Assembly (NCBI RefSeq): GCF_025947285.1
Contig: NZ_CP110008.1
Span: 372,001 to 436,000 of the forward strand
Source: Flavobacterium sp. N2820
GTDB taxonomy: Bacteria > Bacteroidota > Bacteroidia > Flavobacteriales > Flavobacteriaceae
DNA length: 64,000 nucleotides
Reading direction: 5' to 3'
Shown: piece after piece, positions 16,217 to 24,316 of the stretch
How the letters are laid out: the number at the start of each line of letters is the position of its first letter
Numbering within the stretch: position 1 is the first letter of the stretch
Made by a program: the position numbers and the translations under genes
The notes under the pieces: model-generated
Told to the model about the DNA's origin: nothing
Database searches by the model: none
Seen by the model: the letters and a program-made list of their open reading frames with translations, nothing else

Positions 16217-17080
16217 ATGAATCCAATCAAAATTATCGAGTGTCCACGCGATGCTATGCAAGGCATTAAACCTTTTATTCCTACAGAAAAAAAGGTAAAA
16301 TACATTCAATCGTTATTGCGTGTAGGTTTTGATACTCTTGATTTTGGAAGTTTTGTTTCGCCAAAAGCTATTCCGCAAATGCAAGATACCGTTGAGGTGC
16401 TGGCACAATTGGATTTATCGGCAACAAATAGCAAATTATTAGCGATTATTGCCAATACACAAGGTGCTTTGAATGCTTCAATTCATAATGAAATTCAATA
16501 TTTAGGATTTCCATTTTCGATTTCAGAAAACTTTCAAATGCGAAATACGCATAAAACTATTGCTGAAAGTCTGGTGACATTACATGAGATTTTAGAAATT
16601 GCGGATAAATCGAATAAAGAAGTGGTTACCTACATTTCAATGGGTTTTGGAAATCCGTATGGCGACGCATGGAATGTTGAAATTGTTGGCGAATGGACTG
16701 AAAAATTGGCGAATATGGGTGTGAAAATTCTATCGCTTTCCGATACCGTTGGAAGTTCGACTCCAGAAGTTATTGATTATTTGTTTTCTAATTTGATTCC
16801 GAAATACCCAAACATTGAATTTGGAGCACATTTACATACCACACCAGACAAATGGTTTGAAAAAATTGATGCGGCTTACAATGCAGGTTGTCGTCGTTAT
16901 GATGGTGCCATTCAAGGTTTTGGTGGCTGTCCAATGGCAAAAGATGATTTAACTGGAAATATGCCTACAGAAAAATTATTGTCATATTTCACTACTAAAA
17001 GAGAAAATACGAATACTAGTCCAATGAGTTTTGAAAGTGCGTATAACGAAGCAACTAAATTATTTGGCGAGTTTCATTAA
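16217..17080 (+). CDS. mvaB: Hydroxymethylglutaryl-CoA lyase
   Basis: 287 residues. It cleaves HMG-CoA to acetoacetate and acetyl-CoA, the last step of leucine degradation. Seen: the HMGL-like TIM barrel start IIECPRDAMQGI (family form E.(P/V)RDG.Q), SFVSPKAIPQM, SLSDTVGSSTPEVI, the metal-binding histidines in FGAHLHTTPD, and the signature loop GFGGCPMAKDDLTGN with the catalytic Cys. The Met in place of Gly in RDAMQ is a mild departure. The 3' end overlaps the convergent P-type ATPase gene by 4 bp. Confidence 0.92.
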   Translation: MNPIKIIECPRDAMQGIKPFIPTEKKVKYIQSLLRVGFDTLDFGSFVSPKAIPQMQDTVEVLAQLDLSATNSKLLAIIANTQGALNASIHNEIQYLGFPFSISENFQMRNTHKTIAESLVTLHEILEIADKSNKEVVTYISMGFGNPYGDAWNVEIVGEWTEKLANMGVKILSLSDTVGSSTPEVIDYLFSNLIPKYPNIEFGAHLHTTPDKWFEKIDAAYNAGCRRYDGAIQGFGGCPMAKDDLTGNMPTEKLLSYFTTKRENTNTSPMSFESAYNEATKLFGEFH

Positions 17081-19578
17081 TTGGATGTTCTTCGCTTAAA
17101 AAATTTATAAATTTCTACCCAAAGCACTGAAATACTTCCCACTAAAACACATATTCCTATTTGGGAACCACTTACCATTTCAAACAAGAAGAATTTTGAA
17201 AATGCAGGAATGAACAATAGCAATCCAGTCATTAAAATGGTAATTCCAATAATCAATCCTACTAAATTATTTTTGTATTGAATCGTTTTAAAAATCGAAT
17301 AATAAAACGAACGATTCGTCAACGTTAATACTATATTAGAAGTGATTAATGTTAAGAAAATCAAAGTTCTAGTTCCGTTTTCGGATAGGTGTTCTCCAAT
17401 TGCATATTGATAAATAAATAGCAATCCTAATGTAATTACTAAGCCTTGAATGATGCTAATAAGCACTTCTTTTAAGTTGAAAAAAGTAGTAGTTAGCGGT
17501 CTTGGTTTTTGTAGCATCAGATTGTCTTCCATAGGTTCATTTTCGTAAATGATAGAACATGTTGGACCCATAATAATTTCCAAGAAAATAATATGAACTG
17601 GCGTAAAAATATTCGGATAGATCCAACCTAAAGCCAATGGAATAAATACAATTAAAATAATCGGAATATGAATCGAAATAATATATTGAATTGCTTTTTT
17701 GAGGTTGATGTAGATTTTTCTTCCCATAGCGATGGCATCCGTCATTTTTTCAAAATTGTCGTCTACGAGAATTAAATTAGCGGCTTGTTTGGCGATTTCA
17801 GTTCCTTTTTTACCCATTGCAATGCCTATATGTGCCGATTTTAAAGCAGGTCCGTCATTTACACCATCACCTGTCATGGCTACGATTTGGTTATTTGATT
17901 TTAAAGCTTGAATGATTTTAAGCTTCGCTTCTGGAAACATTCTGGTAAAAATAGCCGTTTCCATTACTTTTTCTTTCAAAGTCGCTTCATCCATTGCCAT
18001 TAATTCGTCGCCGTTTAAGACTTTATCAGCGTTTTTAAATCCGACTTGTTTTGCGATGGTTGAAGTAGTTTCAGCATTATCTCCTGTTACGATTTTCACT
18101 TGAATTCCCGCTTTGTAAAACGTTTCAAAAACTGCTTGAATATTGTGTTTTGGTGGATCATAAAAAGCAACCAAACCTTTAAAGTTGAATTTTAATTCTT
18201 GTTGGCTTTCAGGATAATCCGTTCCTGAAAAGTCAGAAACTCCAACACCTAAAACCCTGAAACCTTTGCTAGTCATTGTCTTCATAGCAATCAAAATCTG
18301 ATTTTTTTCAACTTCACTCAAATGGCTTACTTCGATTAACGCTTCAGGCGCTCCTTTTGCAGCGATGATTTTTTTACCCGATTTGTTTTCGAAAATATGC
18401 GTCATCATAGGAGGTTTTCCGCTTAACGGGTATTCGTGAACCATTTTAAAAAGAGGTCTTTCGTCTTCGCTTTCAAACTTGGAATACGCTTCGTGAATCG
18501 CAATTTCCATCGCATCAAACGGAATGGGTTCGCTTGACCACATAGCGTAATTCAAGACTTCTTCGGCTTCTGTTGTTAATTTTTCTTTCGTATCAATAAT
18601 CGTATCAGAATCAAAAAGATACAACTCGGCCAAACTCATTTTGTTTTCGGTAATGGTTCCAGTTTTATCAGTGCAAATTACGGTCGCACTTCCTAAGGTT
18701 TCAACGGTTTTGGTTTGTTTGGTAATGATGCCCATTTTCATCAAACGCCAAGCACCTAAAGCCATAAAAGTGGTAAATGCTACTGGAATTTCCTCAGGAA
18801 TAACGCTCATTGCTAAGGTTAATGCTTTCAATAAACTATCTAATAATTCTCTAGAGTTGTAATAATTAATACCCCAAACGATTCCGAAAATCACCAAACC
18901 AATTATGGACATTTTGGTTACGAAATTGTTGATTTGAATCTGCAAAGGCGTTTTTTCTTCTTCGATTGCATTCAAACTGGCCCCAATTTTTCCTAATTGT
19001 GTTTTATTTCCAATTGCAGTTATTTCGCAAATTGCTAAACCCGAAGCTACAATCGTACCTTGAAATACTTGTTTGTTTTCGGATTCATTTGATTTAAAAA
19101 TAGATAAAGATTCGCCAGTTAAAATGGATTCGTTCACTGAAAAATCGTTGGATGAAAGAATAATTCCGTCTGCGGGAATAAATGCGCCTTCTTCCAGCTG
19201 AACACAATCGCCAATTACGATTTCTTCTGTTGGAATTTCGATGATTGTACTGTTTCGAATGACTTTGCATTTGGGTTGCGATAATTTTTTTAAAGCTTCA
19301 ATTGCATTCCGACTTCTGGATTCTTGAAAAACAGAAATTGCAATTACAAAAACAATCGCAATGGCCATAAAAATGCCATCACCATAATCACCAGTTATGA
19401 AATAAATACTCGTTGCGGTAAACAATAAAATAAACATGGGTTCTTTAATAATGTCTACTAACGAAATCAAGAAATGGTTTTTTTTAGCGTGTTCAACGGA
19501 GTTTTTGCCGTGAATTTTTGCGGATTCTAAAACTTCTAAATCGGTTAAACCAGCACTTGTTTTTTTAGAATCGCTCAT
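17077..19578 (-). CDS. Cation-translocating P-type ATPase, P2-like, ion unknown
   Basis: 833 residues. Order: N-terminal cation-ATPase domain; membrane helices at about 47-85; actuator motif TGES (154-157); helices 3-4 with PEEIP at 261-265; phosphorylation site DKTGT at 304-308; nucleotide-binding domain; hinge TGDGVNDGPALKSAHIGIAMG; and a C-terminal helix bundle. Membrane helix 6 has LEIIMGPTCSIIYENEP where calcium and sodium pumps have a NxxTDxxPA-type sequence, so the transported ion cannot be called from the usual residues. It belongs to a bacterial subgroup related to calcium ATPases. It is a single gene. Confidence 0.85.
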   Translation of the reverse strand: MSDSKKTSAGLTDLEVLESAKIHGKNSVEHAKKNHFLISLVDIIKEPMFILLFTATSIYFITGDYGDGIFMAIAIVFVIAISVFQESRSRNAIEALKKLSQPKCKVIRNSTIIEIPTEEIVIGDCVQLEEGAFIPADGIILSSNDFSVNESILTGESLSIFKSNESENKQVFQGTIVASGLAICEITAIGNKTQLGKIGASLNAIEEEKTPLQIQINNFVTKMSIIGLVIFGIVWGINYYNSRELLDSLLKALTLAMSVIPEEIPVAFTTFMALGAWRLMKMGIITKQTKTVETLGSATVICTDKTGTITENKMSLAELYLFDSDTIIDTKEKLTTEAEEVLNYAMWSSEPIPFDAMEIAIHEAYSKFESEDERPLFKMVHEYPLSGKPPMMTHIFENKSGKKIIAAKGAPEALIEVSHLSEVEKNQILIAMKTMTSKGFRVLGVGVSDFSGTDYPESQQELKFNFKGLVAFYDPPKHNIQAVFETFYKAGIQVKIVTGDNAETTSTIAKQVGFKNADKVLNGDELMAMDEATLKEKVMETAIFTRMFPEAKLKIIQALKSNNQIVAMTGDGVNDGPALKSAHIGIAMGKKGTEIAKQAANLILVDDNFEKMTDAIAMGRKIYINLKKAIQYIISIHIPIILIVFIPLALGWIYPNIFTPVHIIFLEIIMGPTCSIIYENEPMEDNLMLQKPRPLTTTFFNLKEVLISIIQGLVITLGLLFIYQYAIGEHLSENGTRTLIFLTLITSNIVLTLTNRSFYYSIFKTIQYKNNLVGLIIGITILMTGLLLFIPAFSKFFLFEMVSGSQIGICVLVGSISVLWVEIYKFFKRRTSN

Positions 19579-19652
19579 TGTAGATGGATTATTATTTATG
19601 CAAGTTACATAATTTATTCTTAAAAGAAATAGATTATTTGCTTAAGATTTAC

Positions 19653-19660
19653 TATATTTG
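19653..19660 (+). promoter_or_regulatory. -7 promoter box for guaB
   Basis: TATATTTG, matching TAnnTTTG, lies 33 bp upstream of the guaB ATG. A TTTG at 19637-19640 is too close (12 bp) to be a standard -33 box. Confidence 0.55.
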
Positions 19661-19692
19661 CACGCAATTTAACAACAACTACAAATTGCACC

Positions 19693-21165
19693 ATGAAAGC
19701 ACACACAACTAAAATCGTTGGCGAAGGTCTTACTTACGACGATGTTTTGCTTATTCCAAATTATTCAGAAATTTTACCACGCGAAGTTAGTATTCAATCG
19801 AAGTTTTCGAGAAATATTACTTTGAATGTTCCTATCGTTTCCGCTGCAATGGATACGGTTACCGAAAGTTCTATGGCAATTGCTATGGCTCAAGAAGGTG
19901 GAATTGGCGTGTTGCACAAAAACATGACGATTGAGCAACAAGCGGCGAAAGTAAAGAAAGTAAAACGTGCGGAAAGCGGTATGATTATCGATCCAGTTAC
20001 ATTACCATTAACGGCAACTGTGGGTGATGCGAAGATGGCAATGAAAGAATTTAGTATTGGCGGAATTCCAGTAGTAGATGAAAACGGAATTTTAAAAGGA
20101 ATAGTTACCAATAGAGATTTACGTTTCGAAAAAATAAATACTCGTTCTATTTTAGAAGTGATGACTTCCGAAAATTTAGTGACGGCAGCTCAAGGCACTA
20201 CTTTGCAAGAGGCTGAAGGAATTCTTCAAGAAAATAAAATTGAAAAATTGCCTGTAGTTGATAACAACAATAAATTAGTAGGTTTAATTACCTTTAGAGA
20301 TATTACCAAATTAACACAAAAACCAATTGCTAATAAAGATAGGTTTGGTCGTTTACGTGTGGCTGCCGCTTTAGGTGTAACAGCTGATGCAGTAGATAGA
20401 GCAACGGCTTTAGTGACTGCTGGTGTTGATGCTGTAATTATTGATACCGCTCACGGACATACAAAAGGTGTGGTAGATGTGTTAAAAGCTGTGAAAGCAA
20501 AATTTCCAGATTTAGATGTTGTAGTTGGAAACATAGCTACTCCAGAAGCAGCATTATATTTGGCTCAAAACGGAGCTGATGCGGTGAAAGTAGGAATTGG
20601 TCCAGGTTCTATTTGTACAACTAGAGTTGTTGCAGGTGTTGGCTTTCCACAATTTTCAGCAGTTTTAGAAGTTGCTGCGGCTTTAAAAGGAACAGGAGTT
20701 CCAGTTATTGCAGATGGTGGAATTCGTTATACAGGAGATATTCCAAAAGCGATTGCTGCGGGAGCTGATTGTGTGATGTTAGGTTCACTTTTAGCAGGAA
20801 CAAAAGAATCGCCAGGCGAAACGATTATTTTTGAAGGAAGAAAATTCAAATCATACCGTGGAATGGGTTCTGTTGAAGCGATGCAAGAAGGTTCTAAAGA
20901 CCGTTATTTCCAAGATGTAGAAGACGATGTTAAGAAATTAGTTCCAGAAGGAATTGTAGGTCGTGTACCTTATAAAGGAGAATTAAACGAAAGTATGCAA
21001 CAATTCATCGGTGGCTTAAGAGCCGGAATGGGGTATTGTGGTGCAAAAGATATTCCAACCTTACAAGAAAACGGCCGTTTCATTAGAATTACAGCAAGTG
21101 GTATTGGCGAAAGTCACCCACACAATGTAACGATTACAAAAGAAGCTCCGAATTATTCGAGATAG
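19693..21165 (+). CDS. guaB: IMP dehydrogenase
   Basis: 490 residues, full length. It oxidises IMP to XMP with NAD, the first committed step of GMP synthesis. Seen: [18 protein letters not shown] start, two CBS domains (about residues 93-205), [23 protein letters not shown], the active-site loop [17 protein letters not shown] with the catalytic Cys, [31 protein letters not shown], and the flap YRGMGS. No unusual feature. It has its own promoter box and a strong terminator, so it is probably monocistronic; no XMP aminase gene is adjacent. Confidence 0.97.
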   Translation: MKAHTTKIVGEGLTYDDVLLIPNYSEILPREVSIQSKFSRNITLNVPIVSAAMDTVTESSMAIAMAQEGGIGVLHKNMTIEQQAAKVKKVKRAESGMIIDPVTLPLTATVGDAKMAMKEFSIGGIPVVDENGILKGIVTNRDLRFEKINTRSILEVMTSENLVTAAQGTTLQEAEGILQENKIEKLPVVDNNNKLVGLITFRDITKLTQKPIANKDRFGRLRVAAALGVTADAVDRATALVTAGVDAVIIDTAHGHTKGVVDVLKAVKAKFPDLDVVVGNIATPEAALYLAQNGADAVKVGIGPGSICTTRVVAGVGFPQFSAVLEVAAALKGTGVPVIADGGIRYTGDIPKAIAAGADCVMLGSLLAGTKESPGETIIFEGRKFKSYRGMGSVEAMQEGSKDRYFQDVEDDVKKLVPEGIVGRVPYKGELNESMQQFIGGLRAGMGYCGAKDIPTLQENGRFIRITASGIGESHPHNVTITKEAPNYSR

Positions 21166-21178
21166 TTTTTTGAGTTCT

Positions 21179-21202
21179 CAGTAATCAGTCTCAGTAATCA
21201 GT
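21179..21202. repeat. Short tandem CAGTAATCAGT repeats
   Basis: Two copies of CAGTAATCAGT separated by CT, just after the guaB stop. Similar short intergenic duplications occur at 24278-24310 and 28796-28831. Confidence 0.5.
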
Positions 21203-21210
21203 AAAAATAG

Positions 21211-21242
21211 AAACCTGATAGTTGAAAAGCTATCAGGTTTTT
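21211..21242 (+). terminator. Terminator of guaB
   Basis: AAACCTGATAG-TTGAAAAG-CTATCAGGTTT is a perfect 11-bp stem followed by T residues, 45 bp after the guaB stop. Confidence 0.85.
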
Positions 21243-21260
21243 AGTTTTCATAATGTTATC

Positions 21261-21340
21261 TTGTTAAACTGAACTTGTTTCAGTTTCTCTTGTACTACTA
21301 TTTTGAAGAAAAAGATTCTGAAACAAGTTCAGAGTGACAG
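21261..21340. repeat. Dispersed intergenic inverted-repeat element, copy 1
   Basis: Perfect 15-bp arms CTGAACTTGTTTCAG (21269-21283) and CTGAAACAAGTTCAG (21318-21332) enclose a 34-bp loop. A related copy lies at 62058-62124. The element is noncoding and sits between guaB and the CAP-domain gene. It resembles REP or MITE-like intergenic palindromes. Confidence 0.65.
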
Positions 21341-21346
21341 CATATA

Positions 21347-21856
21347 CTACTTTGCACCAAACAATTGTACTGCATAAATTTTCTTATTTTCCCAATCGAT
21401 ACTGAAACCGATTGCTGTAAAATTATATTTTGTCTCAGAAATATTTTTGTAATGATTTGGAGATTTTTTCCACATATTAAACATTTTTAAGGCTAAAATA
21501 TCTAAATCTTCCTCGGAATAAGTTTGATTTTTAATTCCTGTGAATAATAGATTTTCACCCACTAAAACAAATGAATTTCCACGATAAAAATAGACACGAT
21601 CTTTAGGGTTTTTCTTTTTTGCATCGGTTTGTTCGTGAGATAACGTTTGCGTTTTTGCAATGTACTTGGCATGATCATCTGCCGCTTCTCTTAAATGAGC
21701 ATCCAAACCAAGTACTTTTCTGTCGTTATTAGAACGTTCTTCGTTTACCAATTGATATACTTTTTTTTTCAGTTTTTCAACATCAATTTTGTTTTGATTT
21801 TGACTGAAGCTTAAAGAGGAAAGTAGGAGTAGAAGTAAAGTGATTTGGGTTTTCAT
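21347..21856 (-). CDS. CAP (SCP/PR1) domain exported protein
   Basis: 169 residues: a signal peptide (LLLLLLSSLSFSQ) then one CAP domain. Seen: VNEERSNNDRKVLGLDAHLREAADDHAKYIAKTQTLSHEQ, with the CAP His of DHAKY and SHEQ; then VGENLLFTG, MWKKSPNHYKNI with the second conserved His, and AIGFSIDWENKKIYAVQLFG. CAP proteins are extracytoplasmic; their activity in bacteria is mostly unknown. The next gene upstream (start at 24192) encodes a much longer paralogue with the same domain, 35 bp away in the same direction, so the two probably arose by duplication and are co-transcribed. Confidence 0.85.
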   Translation of the reverse strand: MKTQITLLLLLLSSLSFSQNQNKIDVEKLKKKVYQLVNEERSNNDRKVLGLDAHLREAADDHAKYIAKTQTLSHEQTDAKKKNPKDRVYFYRGNSFVLVGENLLFTGIKNQTYSEEDLDILALKMFNMWKKSPNHYKNISETKYNFTAIGFSIDWENKKIYAVQLFGAK

Positions 21857-21891
21857 GTAGTTGGAGATTAGTTCATAATAACTTTATTTAG

Positions 21892-24192
21892 TTACAGATT
21901 ATTGCATTTTTTACAGAAATCTGATTTAATTTGGTCATTTCTCAAAAGATTGAAGTTGTCTTTTTGCCATTTACACCACTCTTTTTTGTTTAGTTGATAA
22001 ACTTTATTTAAAATTTGTTGATTGGTTTTTAAATCGTTTTCTTCAAAGAGTAGTGTTACAGTTTGCGCTAATAATAACGCTTCTTCTTTTGAAAATGTTG
22101 GTTTATTCATTTCTGATTTAAGCAAAGAAATACTATAGCTAAAAGCACTCCAATGATTTACAAATAAGGCTAAATTAATTCTGTCTTCTTTTGTTTTAAT
22201 ATTTGCCTTAAAACTCGTATAAACTCTATCAAAATAATGATCTATATTTTTATAATCATTAATATGACTGCTGTAATAAAGTAAAATGTAATCAAAATTT
22301 GATTGAAGTTTTTTATTTTCTTTAAATGTAATGAACTTACTTTCTAATGCTATTGGCTTACTCACATTTGTAAGTTTAGAAATGTTTACATCCCATTTTT
22401 CAAATAATTCACTATTGATTCGACAATAAAGAATTAGTAAATTTAACTGAGCGTTTTTTGGTAAAGAATCAAATTTATTCAACCAAATTTTAAGAAATTG
22501 TGTGGTTTTAAAGTAGTTATTTTCAAAATTTTTACAGATTACAGCGGTTGCATTTTGAACTAATTTTGGATTTGTTTTAATTTCATTAAAAACCATCTCA
22601 TCAAAAATACATGAACTGTATTCCAAAGTGTAAAGTTTAGAAAGTGCTAAATTTGCCTTTTTATAATCCTTGTCAAAAATTGAAGTTCTTAGATTTAAGT
22701 CATATAAAGAGTTTAAATAGTCTTCATTTGACAACGAATCTTTATTAATTTCTCCATAATAATTCACAACTAATTTTGATACTCTTTGGTCATTCAAATA
22801 CGATTCAAATTTTTCATTTTTTAAATTGATGTAATTTCTAATTTCATTTTTTGGTTTACTTGCTAAATATTCCATGTTTTCCATGGCTAATTGTATGTAG
22901 CATTTTCCCCAATTCTCTTCTGCAATAACTAATGAAGGTTTCGTTTTTATATTTAATGAATCTCTAGCAAATTTTTCAATTGCAATTGCTCTATCGTTAT
23001 GTAATTTTTTATTAGAAATTTCATTTCCTTCTACAGAACTATAACTATAAATTTGCGTAGAATGGATTTTATTAAAAGTTTTAAAGTAGAATTCATTTTT
23101 TGATTTGATTTTGTTTTTATCAAATTCAAATAAAATTTCATCAGTGAATATAATGCCTTTATTACTCAAATTTGTATCATTTGTCTCTTCAATGATTGGT
23201 TCTATAGGAAATAAATCAATGTTTTTTGATTTTATTTGTAAAGGAACAACATATTCGCAAGCACAATTATCAAAAATCAAAATTACATTAGCAACAATGT
23301 CCTTACCGATAAGATGACTTGGAACTTTTCCAACTTTAGTGATTAGCTTGTATTCATTTTGAGCTGTATTATTTTTTAATAATTCTTCTCTGTAAATAGG
23401 TTTTGACATAACGCCATCGTAAATTGGGGAAACATCAAAATTGTTTGGTTTGTTGCAATTCATTTGTTCTTTTTCTACAAAATCAATTGCAATTCCATCT
23501 TTTGGTTCAGAAAATATCAATTCAAATTTCTGTTTGTCATGATAATAAAGATTTACATTTTCGCCTTCTATTTCAATACTATTTCCAATATGTAATTTTG
23601 TTCCAAATCCAATTGTTTTACATTTTTTATTCTTTTCTTCTAATCCAAATGCATTTACAGACAGTTGATTTGGTATTTCAACTCCTTTTATTCCAAATAC
23701 ATGAGTGGCATAAATCCTATTTCTTTTTACATCAATAAAAAATCCTAAATCAGCTGCATCAAAATCTTTATTAATTATGTTTTTGTAGTGTGGTGGGGAA
23801 TTTTTCCATTGATTGAAAATGGATTGTGCTAATTTATACAACTCTTTATCGGTATATTTTTCTTCTTTAATAGCTGTAAATAAGATGTTTTCTCCAATTC
23901 CACTGAATTTAGTTCCACCATAAAATTTTACCCGGTCACTAGGATTTTTCTTTTTTAAATCTTTTTGTTCATGAGATAAAAGACCTACTTTTTGTAAGTA
24001 AATACTATGGTCTTTAGCTGCTTTCTGAAGAAAAGTATCTTTAGTAAGTTCTTTTAGTTTTAGCGATTTTCTGTGGTTATTAATTAAAACGGTAACTTTT
24101 GAATTTAACTTTTCAAAGTCGATTCCAACTTCTTGTTGAGAAAAAATTGAAATAGAAAACAAAAATGATACAAAAAGAAAAAATTTACTCAT
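21892..24192 (-). CDS. Exported protein with CAP domain and OmpA-like region
   Basis: 766 residues. Signal peptide (to SIFSQ, about 19), then a CAP domain (about 25-170: AAKDHSIYLQ, LSHEQKDLKKKNPSDRV, GENILFTAIKEEKYT, QWKNSPPHYKNI) closely resembling the small neighbour. After a beta-rich middle section there is an OmpA-C-like stretch near residues 355-430 (LFEFDKNKIKSKNEFYF...YSSVEGNEISNKKLHNDRAIAIEKF), which in the family binds peptidoglycan. The last 330 residues are helical, with a Cys-rich tail (CKKCNN). Attachment to the cell wall is inferred. I know of no standard family with this architecture. Confidence 0.7.
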   Translation of the reverse strand: MSKFFLFVSFLFSISIFSQQEVGIDFEKLNSKVTVLINNHRKSLKLKELTKDTFLQKAAKDHSIYLQKVGLLSHEQKDLKKKNPSDRVKFYGGTKFSGIGENILFTAIKEEKYTDKELYKLAQSIFNQWKNSPPHYKNIINKDFDAADLGFFIDVKRNRIYATHVFGIKGVEIPNQLSVNAFGLEEKNKKCKTIGFGTKLHIGNSIEIEGENVNLYYHDKQKFELIFSEPKDGIAIDFVEKEQMNCNKPNNFDVSPIYDGVMSKPIYREELLKNNTAQNEYKLITKVGKVPSHLIGKDIVANVILIFDNCACEYVVPLQIKSKNIDLFPIEPIIEETNDTNLSNKGIIFTDEILFEFDKNKIKSKNEFYFKTFNKIHSTQIYSYSSVEGNEISNKKLHNDRAIAIEKFARDSLNIKTKPSLVIAEENWGKCYIQLAMENMEYLASKPKNEIRNYINLKNEKFESYLNDQRVSKLVVNYYGEINKDSLSNEDYLNSLYDLNLRTSIFDKDYKKANLALSKLYTLEYSSCIFDEMVFNEIKTNPKLVQNATAVICKNFENNYFKTTQFLKIWLNKFDSLPKNAQLNLLILYCRINSELFEKWDVNISKLTNVSKPIALESKFITFKENKKLQSNFDYILLYYSSHINDYKNIDHYFDRVYTSFKANIKTKEDRINLALFVNHWSAFSYSISLLKSEMNKPTFSKEEALLLAQTVTLLFEENDLKTNQQILNKVYQLNKKEWCKWQKDNFNLLRNDQIKSDFCKKCNNL

Positions 24193-24277
24193 AGATTTTG
24201 TTTTGATATCTTAATTAAAGCCAATTTTCATGCCAAAAAAAACATCAAGAGATTCCTTCGGAAAGACAAAATTGTGG

Positions 24278-24310
24278 ATAACTGAACACTGTGACTGCTA
24301 ACTGAACACT
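24278..24310. repeat. Direct repeat of AACTGAACACT
   Basis: Two identical 11-mers separated by GTGACTGCT in the spacer between the Kef-type gene and the CAP gene. Noncoding; purpose unknown. Confidence 0.5.
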
Positions 24311-24316
24311 AAAGAA

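Noticed and set aside
16078..16305. 75-residue minus-strand frame
   Set aside because: It covers the operator repeats and the antisense of HMG-CoA lyase, with no family resemblance.
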